Source of the DNA: Maribacter aquimaris
Lineage (GTDB): Bacteria > Bacteroidota > Bacteroidia > Flavobacteriales > Flavobacteriaceae
Assembly: GCF_014596745.1 (NCBI RefSeq)
Contig: NZ_JABTCF010000012.1
Location: 62,001-126,000 of the forward strand
Length of the DNA stretch: 64,000 bases
Reading direction: 5' to 3'
The notes beneath the pieces are model-generated. The model did no database searches and was not told the DNA's origin. It was given only the letters and a program-made list of their open reading frames with translations. Below are positions 1 through 9,300 of the stretch, piece by piece. Position 1 is the stretch's first letter. Each line of letters begins with the position of its first letter. Both the position numbers and the translations under genes were made by a program.

Positions 1-666
1 GCAGAAGAAAATCGCCATGGTGACGTCCTGAATAAATATTTGTATTTGTCTGGGCGCGTTAATATGCGTGAAGTGGAAATTACCACACAGCATTTGATTG
101 CCGATGGTTTCGATATTGGCACCGATAGGGATCCCTATAAGAATTTTGTCTATACCTCATTTCAGGAATTGGCGACCAACATATCACATAAACGGGTCGG
201 ACAAATGGCTAAAAAAAGGGGTAACGCCCTTTTGGGTAAGATGTGTACCATTATTGCCGGTGACGAAATGCGACATCATTTGGCGTATCGTGAGTTTGTG
301 AAGCATATTTTCGGGGAAGATCCCTCGGGAATGATGTTGGCTTTTGCCGATATGATGAAGAAAAAAATTGTTATGCCCGCACATTTTTTGCGTGAATCTG
401 GTGGGAGTATAGGTACGGCCTTTGAGAATTTTTCCAATTGTGCACAACGTCTAGGGGTTTATACGGCACAGGATTATATCGATATTCTTAGGAAATTGAA
501 TTCGTATTGGCAATTGGATACTGTCAGGCATCTTAATGATGAGGCTGAAAAGGCCCGTGATTATTTAATGAAATTACCAGATAGATTACAACGTATTTCA
601 GAGAGGATGTCATTTCCTGAAGATCAATACCATTTTAAATGGGTTGAGGCCAACGGAACTTTATAG
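1..666 (+). CDS. Acyl-ACP desaturase (fatty acid desaturase type 2), 5'-truncated by the window
   Basis: Soluble diiron enzyme that puts a double bond into acyl chains bound to acyl carrier protein, part of cytoplasmic unsaturated fatty acid synthesis. The frame is open from base 1, so the true start lies upstream; 221 residues are visible. The first iron-ligand motif EENRHGD is at visible residues 2-8 and the second, DEMRHH, at about 88-93; both match the E/ExxH pairs of plant-type stearoyl-ACP desaturases. A TTG at 40 is not a real start because it would remove the first motif. The gene ends at a TAG and is followed within 5 bases by a bidirectional terminator. The family call is safe; double-bond position and preferred chain length cannot be read from sequence. 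Confidence 0.93.
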   Translation, partial: AEENRHGDVLNKYLYLSGRVNMREVEITTQHLIADGFDIGTDRDPYKNFVYTSFQELATNISHKRVGQMAKKRGNALLGKMCTIIAGDEMRHHLAYREFVKHIFGEDPSGMMLAFADMMKKKIVMPAHFLRESGGSIGTAFENFSNCAQRLGVYTAQDYIDILRKLNSYWQLDTVRHLNDEAEKARDYLMKLPDRLQRISERMSFPEDQYHFKWVEANGTL

Positions 667-670
667 CATA

Positions 671-703
671 AAAAAAGCCCTGATAATTTTATCAGGGCTT
701 TTT
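671..703. terminator. Bidirectional intrinsic terminator
   Basis: Fourteen-base arms (672-685 and 690-703) form a stem around GCCCTGATA with an A-run on the left and a T-run on the right, so it can stop transcription from both sides. It sits between the convergent desaturase and helix-hairpin-helix genes. Confidence 0.85.
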
Positions 704-709
704 GTTGAT

Positions 710-1282
710 TTATAGTTTTCCATGGTCGTGTTCATCTTGCCACTTGGCGAGTTCCTTCCATTTACCTTCGTAACACATTCTAGCTTGCATAGGCCATGAG
801 GCGGGATCGTGAACCTTATAACGATCACCCCCACCATTAAGGATTTTTTGACAATCCGAAACTGCGGTCTCAGAAAGGGCTTTCCATGTTTTGATACCCG
901 CATCATTGAACATTCCTGATATTTTAGGGCCTATGCCTTCAACAACTTTTAAATCATCTTTCTTAATGACTTTCCCTATGGCGGCTTTTGCGGCAGCCGC
1001 ATCAAAAGGAATTTCCTTTTCTTTTACGGGTTCAGAGGTTAATGAGGCAGCGGCTACGGCCCCACCAGCTGCGGCCATTGCGGCACCGGCTGATAATTTC
1101 CCTTTACAGGCATCCAAATCGGCTTTAAGTTTTACATTTTTATCCTGCAATAGTTTCAAATCCTGGGAATTGTCTATCGTCTTGGTATTGCCCTTACCTA
1201 TAAGGTATCCGAAATAGGCACATAGTAAGCCCACCAATAGCGGAATTAACCAGCACCAAATATTCATTGTTGAAAAATCCAT
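710..1282 (-). CDS. Membrane-anchored helix-hairpin-helix protein
   Basis: Uncharacterised 190-residue protein. An N-terminal membrane segment (about residues 8-28, rich in Trp, Leu and Gly) is followed by a short charged/coiled stretch, an Ala-rich linker (about 60-95), and a helix-hairpin-helix fold with the core VEGIGPKISGMF near residues 114-125. Such C-terminal domains resemble the COG3743-type 'flap endonuclease-like' HhH modules, which bind DNA or act as protein contact modules; no nuclease active site is visible. The C-terminal tail is rich in Trp, Lys and His. It is encoded just downstream of the OmpA-family gene (26-base gap, same strand), so the two are probably cotranscribed and the protein may act in the envelope. 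Function is not known; the domain call is good. Confidence 0.75.
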   Translation of the reverse strand: MDFSTMNIWCWLIPLLVGLLCAYFGYLIGKGNTKTIDNSQDLKLLQDKNVKLKADLDACKGKLSAGAAMAAAGGAVAAASLTSEPVKEKEIPFDAAAAKAAIGKVIKKDDLKVVEGIGPKISGMFNDAGIKTWKALSETAVSDCQKILNGGGDRYKVHDPASWPMQARMCYEGKWKELAKWQDEHDHGKL

Positions 1283-1308
1283 TTTTTTTATATTTTTAGG
1301 TTAGTGAT

Positions 1309-2214
1309 TTAATTTAAAGTAATTACTGTTCGTCTGTTCTGTGCTTTTCCTTCTTCGGTTGCATTGCTGACCAATGGTTCATCCGGGCCTTTTGAAGTGG
1401 CGTTTATTTTACTTTCGGAAATTCCATTGCGCATCATATAGGCTTTAGCGAAATCAGCCCTTTCTTGACCTAATGCGATGTTGGTTGCCCGCTGCCCGGT
1501 ATTGTCTGTATGGCCCACAACATTTGCCGTAGCACCTTCCACCTTGTCTAAATAGGTAGAGATATCGGCAAATTTTTGACGCTGTTCCGATGAGAGGTTT
1601 ATAGAAGCCTCGGCGGTATTGAACTTAAGTGTTAATGGGTTGCTATTGATACGGTTGTATAGCGCTTTCAATTTGTCATCGGCATCTTCGGGCCTTTCGG
1701 TAAGGTTATATCCTAAAGGTCCCAGATAGATATTTCCCTTAGGAACAAGTTCGTTCTTTAAGGTTCCATAGATGTTTATTAACCTGGAAGGAATGCCCTT
1801 GGAGACAAAATAATTCTTTACCGCATTGGCACGTGCCAATCCTAAATTAGGGAAGGCAGAGTCATTTTCCTCATCACTTTTATAATATCCGGTGACATCC
1901 ATCACTTTATTCGGATTTTCGGTCAGGAAGGAGTTCAAACGGCCTATACCGTCTTCAATATCTTGGGTGACCGGCATAAGGATGGTCGATGAAGATGGAT
2001 TGAAGTTAAAGTTGTTGTTTGAACTGTACGCAAATTCACCTTCGTTAAAAGCAAACGGATAGGACGTAGCCTCATCTGCTACCGGGGCCATTACTTCTTT
2101 GTCGGGTTCTTTTTTGGACGACATTCCACATTCACTGCAACAGGTAATGTAAAAATACGTCCCCGCCAGAATAGTAATGATTATCCCTAGTAGGTTTGTA
2201 GTTTTTTTTGTCAT
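1309..2214 (-). CDS. OmpA-family protein with N-terminal membrane anchor
   Basis: 301-residue envelope protein. Residues about 8-25 are a hydrophobic N-terminal segment followed by a Cys cluster (CCSEC), so it is either an anchored protein or a lipoprotein with an unusual signal. The C-terminal ~110 residues are a typical OmpA-like peptidoglycan-binding domain: a TLKFNTAE strand, VVGHTDNTG, NIALGQERA and the closing AQNRRTVI motif. An additional, weaker OmpA-like segment (residues about 90-150, GYYKSDEEN and LGLARANAV) precedes it, so the protein seems to carry two OmpA-like modules in tandem. It probably tethers a membrane to peptidoglycan. The neighbouring HhH gene lies 26 bases downstream on the same strand. 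Confidence 0.85.
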   Translation of the reverse strand: MTKKTTNLLGIIITILAGTYFYITCCSECGMSSKKEPDKEVMAPVADEATSYPFAFNEGEFAYSSNNNFNFNPSSSTILMPVTQDIEDGIGRLNSFLTENPNKVMDVTGYYKSDEENDSAFPNLGLARANAVKNYFVSKGIPSRLINIYGTLKNELVPKGNIYLGPLGYNLTERPEDADDKLKALYNRINSNPLTLKFNTAEASINLSSEQRQKFADISTYLDKVEGATANVVGHTDNTGQRATNIALGQERADFAKAYMMRNGISESKINATSKGPDEPLVSNATEEGKAQNRRTVITLN

Positions 2215-2220
2215 TGTTTA

Positions 2221-2585
2221 TAATGATTTAGTGTTTAGTTTACAATGTATTAAAAAAATCTTAAAATTTTTTATAAAGCGGACACTAAATCCTCAAAATC
2301 AACAAGGTAGAATCGGGTTTTCCGGACCATGCATAATGCATTCATGCAGATGTTCGAATCATAGGTGGCTTTAATGTACAGGTTGTGCCAAAATATCAGG
2401 ATTAAACCCACTCCTTCCGACAAGGTTCCGGCATCGCAATAGGCATCGGGTTTATACAAAGAATGCCAAAAAGAGGGTTAAACATGACATTTATACAAAA
2501 GGCGTAACCACTTGTACATAAAAACTTGATTTCAGGCAATTGAACTAGTAAATTTAAGTATTCAGTAATGTTAGAACGCATCATT
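2221..2585. other. Intergenic stretch without recognisable gene
   Basis: Upstream region of the OmpA-family gene. It is A+T-rich next to that start (2221-2275) and then has ordinary composition. Several short overlapping reading frames exist but none has a recognisable domain or start context. I see no tRNA, terminator or repeat here. Confidence 0.5.
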
Positions 2586-2708
2586 ATGAAAGCAAGAATA
2601 AAAAACATTATCACCTTTTGTTGTATGGTAATTGTCTTGGGTACCCAGGCTTTGCTTGAAGGTAGTTGGAAAGTGGAGCCGCATGAAAGCAACAACTTGG
2701 AATCTTGA
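2586..2708 (+). CDS. Candidate 40-aa secreted peptide or gene remnant
   Basis: Short frame starting at an ATG (an in-frame ATG also occurs at 2568). The product has a clear Sec-type signal: MKAR, a hydrophobic core ending VIVLGTQA, then a short mature part beginning LLEGSWKVEP and stopping after 40 residues. The motif after the signal resembles the start of secreted Bacteroidota proteins (LEGTWK-type), so this may be the surviving 5' end of a decayed gene rather than a real peptide gene. It is followed by the hairpin element at 2787-2859. No Shine-Dalgarno sequence is seen, which is normal for this phylum. Low certainty. Confidence 0.3.
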   Translation: MKARIKNIITFCCMVIVLGTQALLEGSWKVEPHESNNLES

Positions 2709-2739
2709 GCTATAAGGTGATGATCGGAACAGTGTAACT

Positions 2740-2860
2740 TTTATTTATTTCTTTATAATTTGGGTTAGTTAGTTTAGTTGGTTATTAAAACCCGCTGACG
2801 ATTTTGGGATGGTCTCACCTATGGCAAGACGGATTCCTTGAACGGTCAGCGGGTTTTTTA
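2740..2860. ncRNA. Candidate small RNA/terminator element A (GTTGGTTATT box plus long-loop hairpin)
   Basis: A T/A-rich run is followed by TTTAGTTGGTTATT at about 2773-2786, then a 13-bp perfect stem (AAAACCCGCTGAC at 2787-2799 with its complement at 2845-2857) enclosing a 45-base loop and followed by T residues. The same box occurs before terminators near 18793 and 47376. It separates the short secreted ORF from the end of the leftward aldehyde dehydrogenase gene, and the stem can also act on the minus strand. The unusually long loop and the repeated box argue for more than a plain terminator, but transcription is not shown. Confidence 0.4.
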
Positions 2861-2864
2861 CGTA

Positions 2865-4418
2865 CTATAAATCAAATTTAATCCCTTGGGCCAAAGGTAG
2901 TTCGGTGGTGTAATTTATGGTATTGGTTTGTCTTCGCATATATACTTTCCATGCATCGGAACCCGATTCACGGCCTCCACCAGTTTCTTTTTCGCCCCCA
3001 AAAGCACCTCCGATTTCAGCACCGGAAGTACCAATATTCACATTAGCGATACCACAGTCGCTACCCGCACAGGAAAGGAAATTTTCAGCTTCACGCAAAT
3101 TATTGGTCATTATGGCTGAAGATAAACCTTGAACCACCCCGTTTTGTATTTCTATGGCATTATTGACATCCCCTGAATATTTAAGCAGATACAATACGGG
3201 CGCAAAAGTTTCATGCTGTACTATTTCGAAATCATTATTGGCCTCGGCAATGGCTGGTTTTACATAACATCCACTTTCATAGCCTGCTCCATTTAAAACC
3301 CCTCCCTCTACAATCAATTTTCCACCTTCTTCCACAACCTTGGTTAAGGCACTTTGATAATTGGCAACAGCATCGGTATCGATTAAAGGTCCTACGTGAT
3401 TCTTTTCATCCAAGGGATTTCCAATCCGCAATTGGTTGTAAGCTTTCACTAGTGCTTCTTTGACGGTCTCGTACATTGATTCATGTATGATCAATCGACG
3501 TGTTGAGGTACACCGTTGTCCTGCAGTACCTACGGCTCCAAAGACAGCACCGATTACGGTCATTTTTATGTCGGCGTCAGGAGTTACGATAATGGCATTG
3601 TTCCCGCCAAGTTCAAGTAATGATTTGCCTAATCGGGCGGCTACCGCTTGCGCTACGATCTTCCCCATTCTTATGGATCCCGTTGCAGAGATCAAAGGTA
3701 TACGCGGATCTTGGGTCATCATTTGCCCAACTTTATAATCACCGTTGATCAGACATGAGATTCCCTCGGGAAGCCCATTGGATTTAAGTACCGAAGCTGC
3801 TATATGTTGACATGCAATACCGCATAATGGTGTTTTTTCTGAAGGTTTCCAGATACATACGTCTCCACATACCCAAGCCAAGGCAGTGTTCCATGCCCAT
3901 ACGGCAACCGGAAAATTGAAGGCTGAGATAATACCGACCACTCCTAAAGGATGGTACTGCTCATACATACGGTGGCCGGGACGCTCGGAGTGCATGGTCA
4001 AGCCGTGGAGTTGCCTTGAAAGTCCGACGGCAAAATCACAGATATCGATCATTTCCTGAACCTCGCCTAAACCCTCTTGGTAGCTTTTCCCCATTTCATA
4101 GGAAACCAATTTACCTAGGGGTTCTTTAAGTTCACGTATCTTATTGCCAAATTGCCTAACAACCTCACCACGTTGGGGGGCGGGCATTTTTCGCCAAGGT
4201 TTAAAGGCTTGGGTAGCGGTAACCATGGCCTGCTCATAGTCGGTTTTTGTGGTGCTTTTTACTTTCCCGATAAGGGCGCCGTCTACAGGTGAATGTGAGG
4301 CAATAACCTCGCCAGATCCAAAATTGTTTGAGCCCGTAGAGGTACCTTGATTGATATCCTGGATGCCCAATTTTTTAAGGGCATCGTTGATGCCGAATTC
4401 CATTGCTATTTTTGACAT
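2865..4418 (-). CDS. Aldehyde dehydrogenase, ALDH7/aminoadipate-semialdehyde type
   Basis: 517-residue NAD(P)-dependent aldehyde dehydrogenase of the cytoplasm. The catalytic Cys303 lies in GQRCTSTRR and the general base Glu269 in LLELGGNNA, with the usual 34-residue spacing. The NFPVAVWAWNTALAWVCGD stretch and the GGNN (rather than GGKS/GGKN) variant point to the ALDH7 (antiquitin-like) family, whose members oxidise L-2-aminoadipate 6-semialdehyde in lysine breakdown. Its upstream neighbours on the same strand are a DUF1304 gene and 3-hydroxyanthranilate dioxygenase, so an aldehyde of aromatic breakdown is an alternative substrate, though a 101-base gap and its own -7 box (4456-4463) suggest separate transcription. 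Enzyme class is certain, substrate inferred. Confidence 0.93.
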   Translation of the reverse strand: MSKIAMEFGINDALKKLGIQDINQGTSTGSNNFGSGEVIASHSPVDGALIGKVKSTTKTDYEQAMVTATQAFKPWRKMPAPQRGEVVRQFGNKIRELKEPLGKLVSYEMGKSYQEGLGEVQEMIDICDFAVGLSRQLHGLTMHSERPGHRMYEQYHPLGVVGIISAFNFPVAVWAWNTALAWVCGDVCIWKPSEKTPLCGIACQHIAASVLKSNGLPEGISCLINGDYKVGQMMTQDPRIPLISATGSIRMGKIVAQAVAARLGKSLLELGGNNAIIVTPDADIKMTVIGAVFGAVGTAGQRCTSTRRLIIHESMYETVKEALVKAYNQLRIGNPLDEKNHVGPLIDTDAVANYQSALTKVVEEGGKLIVEGGVLNGAGYESGCYVKPAIAEANNDFEIVQHETFAPVLYLLKYSGDVNNAIEIQNGVVQGLSSAIMTNNLREAENFLSCAGSDCGIANVNIGTSGAEIGGAFGGEKETGGGRESGSDAWKVYMRRQTNTINYTTELPLAQGIKFDL

Positions 4419-4455
4419 AATATAACTTTTTAACCACGAATTGTTAAATATATGA

Positions 4456-4463
4456 CAAAGCTA
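4456..4463 (-). promoter_or_regulatory. Candidate -7 box for the ALDH7 gene
   Basis: On the minus strand the bases read TAGCTTTG, matching the Bacteroidota -7 consensus TAnnTTTG, 37 bases before the dehydrogenase ATG. No clear TTG -33 element was found at the right distance. Confidence 0.4.
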
Positions 4464-4519
4464 CGAATAATCATGCGGTTTGTCATTGGGCGGGTTTTAA
4501 TATAAAGGGTTTACGGGAA

Positions 4520-4882
4520 CTATTTGACCAAGAGTAGGATTATTGCTATCATCGCAGGTGCTGCCTGGAAAAGGAATATTTTTTTATCTGCTGTCATTGC
4601 CCCGTAAATACCGGCAACGGTGACGCATCCTAAAAAGAAAAGGGCAATATTCGATTTCCATATGGGATCTGTGATAAAAAAGGTCCATAGGAGTCCAGCT
4701 GCCAGAAAGCCATTATATAATCCTTGATTGGCTGCAAGGGGTTTTGTAGGCTCGAATAGTTCCGGCGGAAAATTCTTAAAGATCCGCTTACCCCGTGTTG
4801 TCCAGGCAAACATTTCGAACCAAAGGAAATAGAGGTGCAATATTGCGACCAGACCTACAAGAATGTCTATAGCTGTTCCCAT
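4520..4882 (-). CDS. DUF1304 family membrane protein
   Basis: 120-residue integral membrane protein with four hydrophobic segments (about residues 4-25, 52-72, 78-98 and 101-119). The conserved FEMFAWTT and NQGLYNGFLA motifs are those of the DUF1304/COG3759 family of unknown function. It starts 3 bases after the end of 3-hydroxyanthranilate dioxygenase, so the two are almost certainly cotranscribed. No catalytic residues can be proposed. Confidence 0.85.
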   Translation of the reverse strand: MGTAIDILVGLVAILHLYFLWFEMFAWTTRGKRIFKNFPPELFEPTKPLAANQGLYNGFLAAGLLWTFFITDPIWKSNIALFFLGCVTVAGIYGAMTADKKIFLFQAAPAMIAIILLLVK

Positions 4883-4885
4883 GGT

Positions 4886-5425
4886 TTAATCCTCCGAAGT
4901 AAAACGTTCATCAACGGGCATTACCGTGCCACAATTGTCACAGGTGCGTAATTCCTTGGAACCGTAAAAGTGTTTAAAGTGTGCTAAAAAATCCTTTTCT
5001 ATGTCGTTCAAGGTAAAATATGCCTCGTATAATTTGTGGTTGCAATTGTCACAGAACCATAGCAAGCCATCATCAACGTCCATATTGGCCCTTTTACGTT
5101 CAATGACCAATCCTATCGATCCTTCATGCCGAACAGGGGAATGTGGTACTTTTGCTGGGTGTAGATACATGTCGCCCGGTCCAAGCTTCATGGTTTTTTT
5201 TTGTCCATTTTCTTGAATATGGACTTCTATATGGCCTTCCAATTGGAAGAAAAGTTCCTCGGTTTCATTGTAATGATAGTCTTTACGGGCATTTGGCCCA
5301 GCAACGATCATTACAATATAATCACCTGATTCCTTATACAGATTCTTATTCCCTATGGGGGGTTTTAGTGAATCCCGATTTTGTTCGATCCACTTTAATA
5401 GATTAAAAGGGGGTGAAATGGCCAT
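4886..5425 (-). CDS. nbaC: 3-hydroxyanthranilate 3,4-dioxygenase
   Basis: Cytoplasmic Fe(II) cupin dioxygenase that opens the ring of 3-hydroxyanthranilate in the kynurenine pathway, giving the precursor of quinolinate or of further breakdown. From the ATG at 5425 it is 179 residues long, the family's usual size. The iron ligands are His51, Glu57 (HYNETEE) and His95; the C-terminal rubredoxin-like site has Cys125, Cys128, Cys162 and Cys165 (CDNC and CDNC), typical of the bacterial homodimeric form. An upstream in-frame ATG (5482) would add 19 residues with no homologous character, so 5425 is preferred. Tryptophan 2,3-dioxygenase of the same pathway lies 43 kb away in this window. Confidence 0.95.
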   Translation of the reverse strand: MAISPPFNLLKWIEQNRDSLKPPIGNKNLYKESGDYIVMIVAGPNARKDYHYNETEELFFQLEGHIEVHIQENGQKKTMKLGPGDMYLHPAKVPHSPVRHEGSIGLVIERKRANMDVDDGLLWFCDNCNHKLYEAYFTLNDIEKDFLAHFKHFYGSKELRTCDNCGTVMPVDERFTSED

Positions 5426-5530
5426 AATTAAAATTTGAATATTAATAACTAGCCCGTTGGATCCCACACCAAACTTATACAAGCCAGTAATTCAAATGTA
5501 AGAAAAGAAAATTGGACTTTAGGCTATCTT

Positions 5531-6007
5531 TTATCGATAGAAGAGCTGCGTAAAGTATAAATGGCCTTCATTATCTTTTTTAACGCTAACCGCTGTATGG
5601 GTAAAGTTGCCTTCCATGGTTTTTTTATGTTCGGTACTGGCCAACCATTTTTCAAATGCCTCATAAGCGGACGCATAGTCCTTGGCAACATTTTCGGCAA
5701 CCATTTCGGCATTGACCTCGGAAGAGATACTTGAGGCCCTAGAACTAAAACCATCGTGGCTAAGACTACCGGTCGCTATCATGTGGTCGTTGTGTTGGTT
5801 GGCGTACTCATAGGCAATGGCACTGAATTCCATGGAGGAATAGCCCATAGACAGCCTGTGGCCATTTACAATATCCAAAAGGTCATTCTCTACTTCAATG
5901 GCATTCTTTGCCTCGATAATATCTGTATCATCCAATGATTCTTGTGAACAAGAATTTAGAATTAAAACAGATATAATGAGGAATGCTTGTGACAATCTCA
6001 TTTTCAT
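5531..6007 (-). CDS. CAP/SCP-domain lipoprotein
   Basis: 158-residue exported protein with a lipoprotein signal ending in LNSC (Cys20), which LspA and the lipoprotein pathway would process. The mature part is a CAP (cysteine-rich secretory/PR-1-like, SCP) domain: conserved His in the NQHNDHM and LSHDGF segments, the AENVA motif near residue 105, and a His in STEHKKTM. CAP proteins bind small ligands or act at the surface; the bacterial ones have no agreed function. An internal ATG at 6001 is an equally possible start. It is divergent from the alpha-2-macroglobulin gene. Confidence 0.85.
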   Translation of the reverse strand: MKMRLSQAFLIISVLILNSCSQESLDDTDIIEAKNAIEVENDLLDIVNGHRLSMGYSSMEFSAIAYEYANQHNDHMIATGSLSHDGFSSRASSISSEVNAEMVAENVAKDYASAYEAFEKWLASTEHKKTMEGNFTHTAVSVKKDNEGHLYFTQLFYR

Positions 6008-6344
6008 ACAATGTTCTAAATTGTAAGTAGGTGTGTTCTTAAATAAGTAGGTGGAGAATTGGGGTCTCGTGTTCTAAAGTCGAATGGGGTGTCTCAACTG
6101 CCGTAATGATAGAAAATTTTGTGGTAACAACCTACTAGAAGATGTTTTTTTTCGATGAACTGCAACCTACTTTTGGATATATGTTATTAGTTGAGCCTGT
6201 TTTTTGTCAATTTGTAATTAAATAGGGGCTATATGGAAAGGAATTTTCACTCTTTTTCATGTATGATATTTTAAGCTCGAATTTTATTCTTTTAGAATTG
6301 GTTTTTATAAAATCCCTATTACTTTTATGGTAAATATCCATTTT
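6008..6344. other. Divergent intergenic region before the alpha-2-macroglobulin gene
   Basis: About 340 bases between the CAP lipoprotein and the alpha-2-macroglobulin gene, so it must hold both promoters. It is A+T-rich from 6110 onward. I find no exact TAnnTTTG box in a convincing position, no RNA fold and no repeat. Confidence 0.45.
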
Positions 6345-9300
6345 ATGAAATTTGCCCATTTAGTGCGTTTGGCACTTCTTTCAATACTACTTGTTGGATG
6401 TACCTCTAAAAAGGAATCTTCCATTGAACAATTCGATGATCTTAGCAAATACCAATCGTATATATCCGAGGTAACCCATGGTATTATTTCCGCAAAAAGT
6501 GATGTTCGGGTTGTGTTGAACCAACCTGTTGGATCTTGGGAAAATGGTGATGGATTGGACAATGGCCTACTTAAGGTAAACCCCAAGGTAAAGGGAAAGG
6601 TGGTTGCATTGAACAATAGGACAATAGCTTTTGTTCCCGAAGAAGGTTTTGATCAGGATACGGATTACACATTTACCTTGGCGTTGAAGGGTATTATAGA
6701 CGAAGTCCCAAAAGAACTGAAGACCATGGTTTTCGGCGTAAAAACGCAAAAGCAACAGTTTAATGTTTACACGGAGCCATTGCAGTCCTATTCCAAAGAC
6801 TTACAATACATAACCGGTCATGTGCGAAGTTCTGATATCATGCCTTTACAGGAATTGAAAGAGCTCATATCGGTAAGGCAGAACGGGAAGGATGTAAAAC
6901 TCAAATTTGAAGGTGCGGTAACAGAAGGCACGCAGTTTTTTTTTAAGATCGACAGTATACAGCGATTTGAAGAGGATTCGTCCCTGGAAGTTGTCTGGGA
7001 TGGAACAAAAAAAAATATCGAAAGCTCAGGCAAGAATACCATAAAGATTCCTGGTAAGAACAACTTTACGGTTTTGGAAGCCTTGGTACAAACCGGAGAA
7101 GATCAATTGGTTTTGATCAATTTTTCCGACCCCATAAAAAAAGGTCAAAATTTAAAGGGCTTGGTGGTTTTGGAAGGAGCTTCCAATCCAAGATTGGTCG
7201 TAGATGGCAATGTTTTGAGGGTCTATCCCAACCAAGAAATTAAAGGAACGGCATTGCTAGAGGTTTTTGATGGGATCCAAAGTGCCGATGGGTATAAACT
7301 CATGTCCAAATTTGAGGAGCGTGTGGCCTTTGAACAGATTAAACCTGAAATACGGTTATTGGGCAATGGAACAATATTACCATCATCGAACAACCTAAAG
7401 ATAAATTTCGAAACGGTAAATCTTAAGGCTGTGGACATATCTGTTTTGAAGATTTACGAAAACAATGTCCTTCAATTCCTTCAGGGGAATACCATTGACG
7501 GCAATAATAACTTGCGCTCGGTAGCCCGTCCCATCGTCAGAAAGAAAATCAAACTACAAACCCAATTATCAAATACCAATGAGAAATGGACGGCACATGC
7601 GTTGGATCTTAAAACTTTGATAACACCCGATCCTGGGGCCATTTATAGGGTAGAGTTCAATATTAAACCCTCATACAGTTCTTATAAATGCAGCACTACC
7701 AATTTTGATTCTGATTCGGAAACAGTCGAGGATTTTGATGAAGCACAGGAAGATAGTTCCTGGGATGGTATAGAAACCTATTATGAGGACTACTATTATA
7801 ACTATGACTGGAACGAGCGAGACAATCCATGCCATACGTCCTATTACTACAATAAAACTGTCGGCATCAATGTTTTGGCCAGTGATCTTGGTGTTACGGT
7901 AAAAAAGGGAGTGAATAACAGTTATTTTGTGGCTGTCAATGATATTTTAAATACGAGCCCTGTTCCTGGGGCAAAGGTTACCTTCTATAATTTTCAACAA
8001 CAACCCTTGGGGAATGTCGTTACCGATGCTGATGGCACATCTATTTTCGATGCCGAAAAGCTGGCTTATTTTGCCATTGTTGAGAAAAATGGACAGAAAA
8101 CCTATGTTAAACTCAACGATGGTAATTCCCTGTCGGTGAGTAAATTCAATGTATCTGGGGTACAACTGCAGAAAGGCATTAAAGGTTTCATTTTTGGGGA
8201 ACGCGGGGTATGGCGTCCTGGAGATCAAATCTTCCTTTCGTTTTTGTTGAATGATAATGCGAATAAATTACCTGACAATCATCCCGTTAAACTTGAGCTA
8301 TTGGACCCCTACAATAAAGTGGTCTTGCGTGAGGTCCGAACTTCCGGCCTGAACAATTTTTATCATTTTACGATCAAGACCGATGAAAATGCACCGACGG
8401 GCAATTGGTTGGCAAAAGTGTCGGTTGGTGGGGCAACCTTTACGAAGTCCATCAAGATTGAGACCATTAAACCCAATAGGTTAAAGATAAAGACAACATT
8501 CAAGGAGGAGGTACTCTCCAGTGCCAAACCTATTTTGGGCAATTTGGAAGTGAAGTGGCTCCATGGGGCTATTGCCAAGAATCTTAAAACAGATGTTACG
8601 GCTAAGTTCAATGCACAGAACACAAGTTTTAAATCCTTCCCAGGTTATGTTTTTGATGACCCAACAAGAACCTTTACTTCGGAAGAACAACGTGTTTTTG
8701 ATGGTAGATTGAATGCAGAGGGCAAGGTGGATTTCAGTATGAATGTCCAATTATCGAATAGGGCGCCAGGAATGCTCAATGCCGCTTTTATAACAAAGGT
8801 GTATGAAAATGGAGGCGATTTCAGCACCGATGTATTTGTAAAACCGTATTCCCCATATGCAACCTACATTGGATTGAATACCCCCAAAGGGGATAAAAAC
8901 AGGGGGATGTTACTGACAGATACCAAGCATCTTTTTGAAGTGGTATCGGTTGATGAAAAAGGAAATCCGAAAGCCGCCAAAAACCTTAAGGTGACCATCC
9001 ACAAAATTAATTGGAGATGGTGGTGGGATACTTCTGCGGATAATCTTAGCAATTTTAGCAGTAGTAATTACCGTGAGAAAGTTTTTGATAAGACAATAAG
9101 CACCAATGCCAAAGGGATTGCCACCTTTGATTTTGAATTGAAATACCCTAATTGGGGTCGCTATTTAGTGCGTGTAGAGGATGTCAACGGAGGCCATGCA
9201 ACCGGAAAGACCATTTATATCGACTGGCCAGGTTGGGCTGGTAAATCAAGGAAAAATGATCCTTCGGCGGCTACCATGTTGGTCTTTTCCGCGGATAAGG

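Noticed and set aside
2402-2695. 97-codon minus-strand frame in the first gap
   Set aside because: No start context, no domain, and it is antisense to the better-looking signal-peptide frame.
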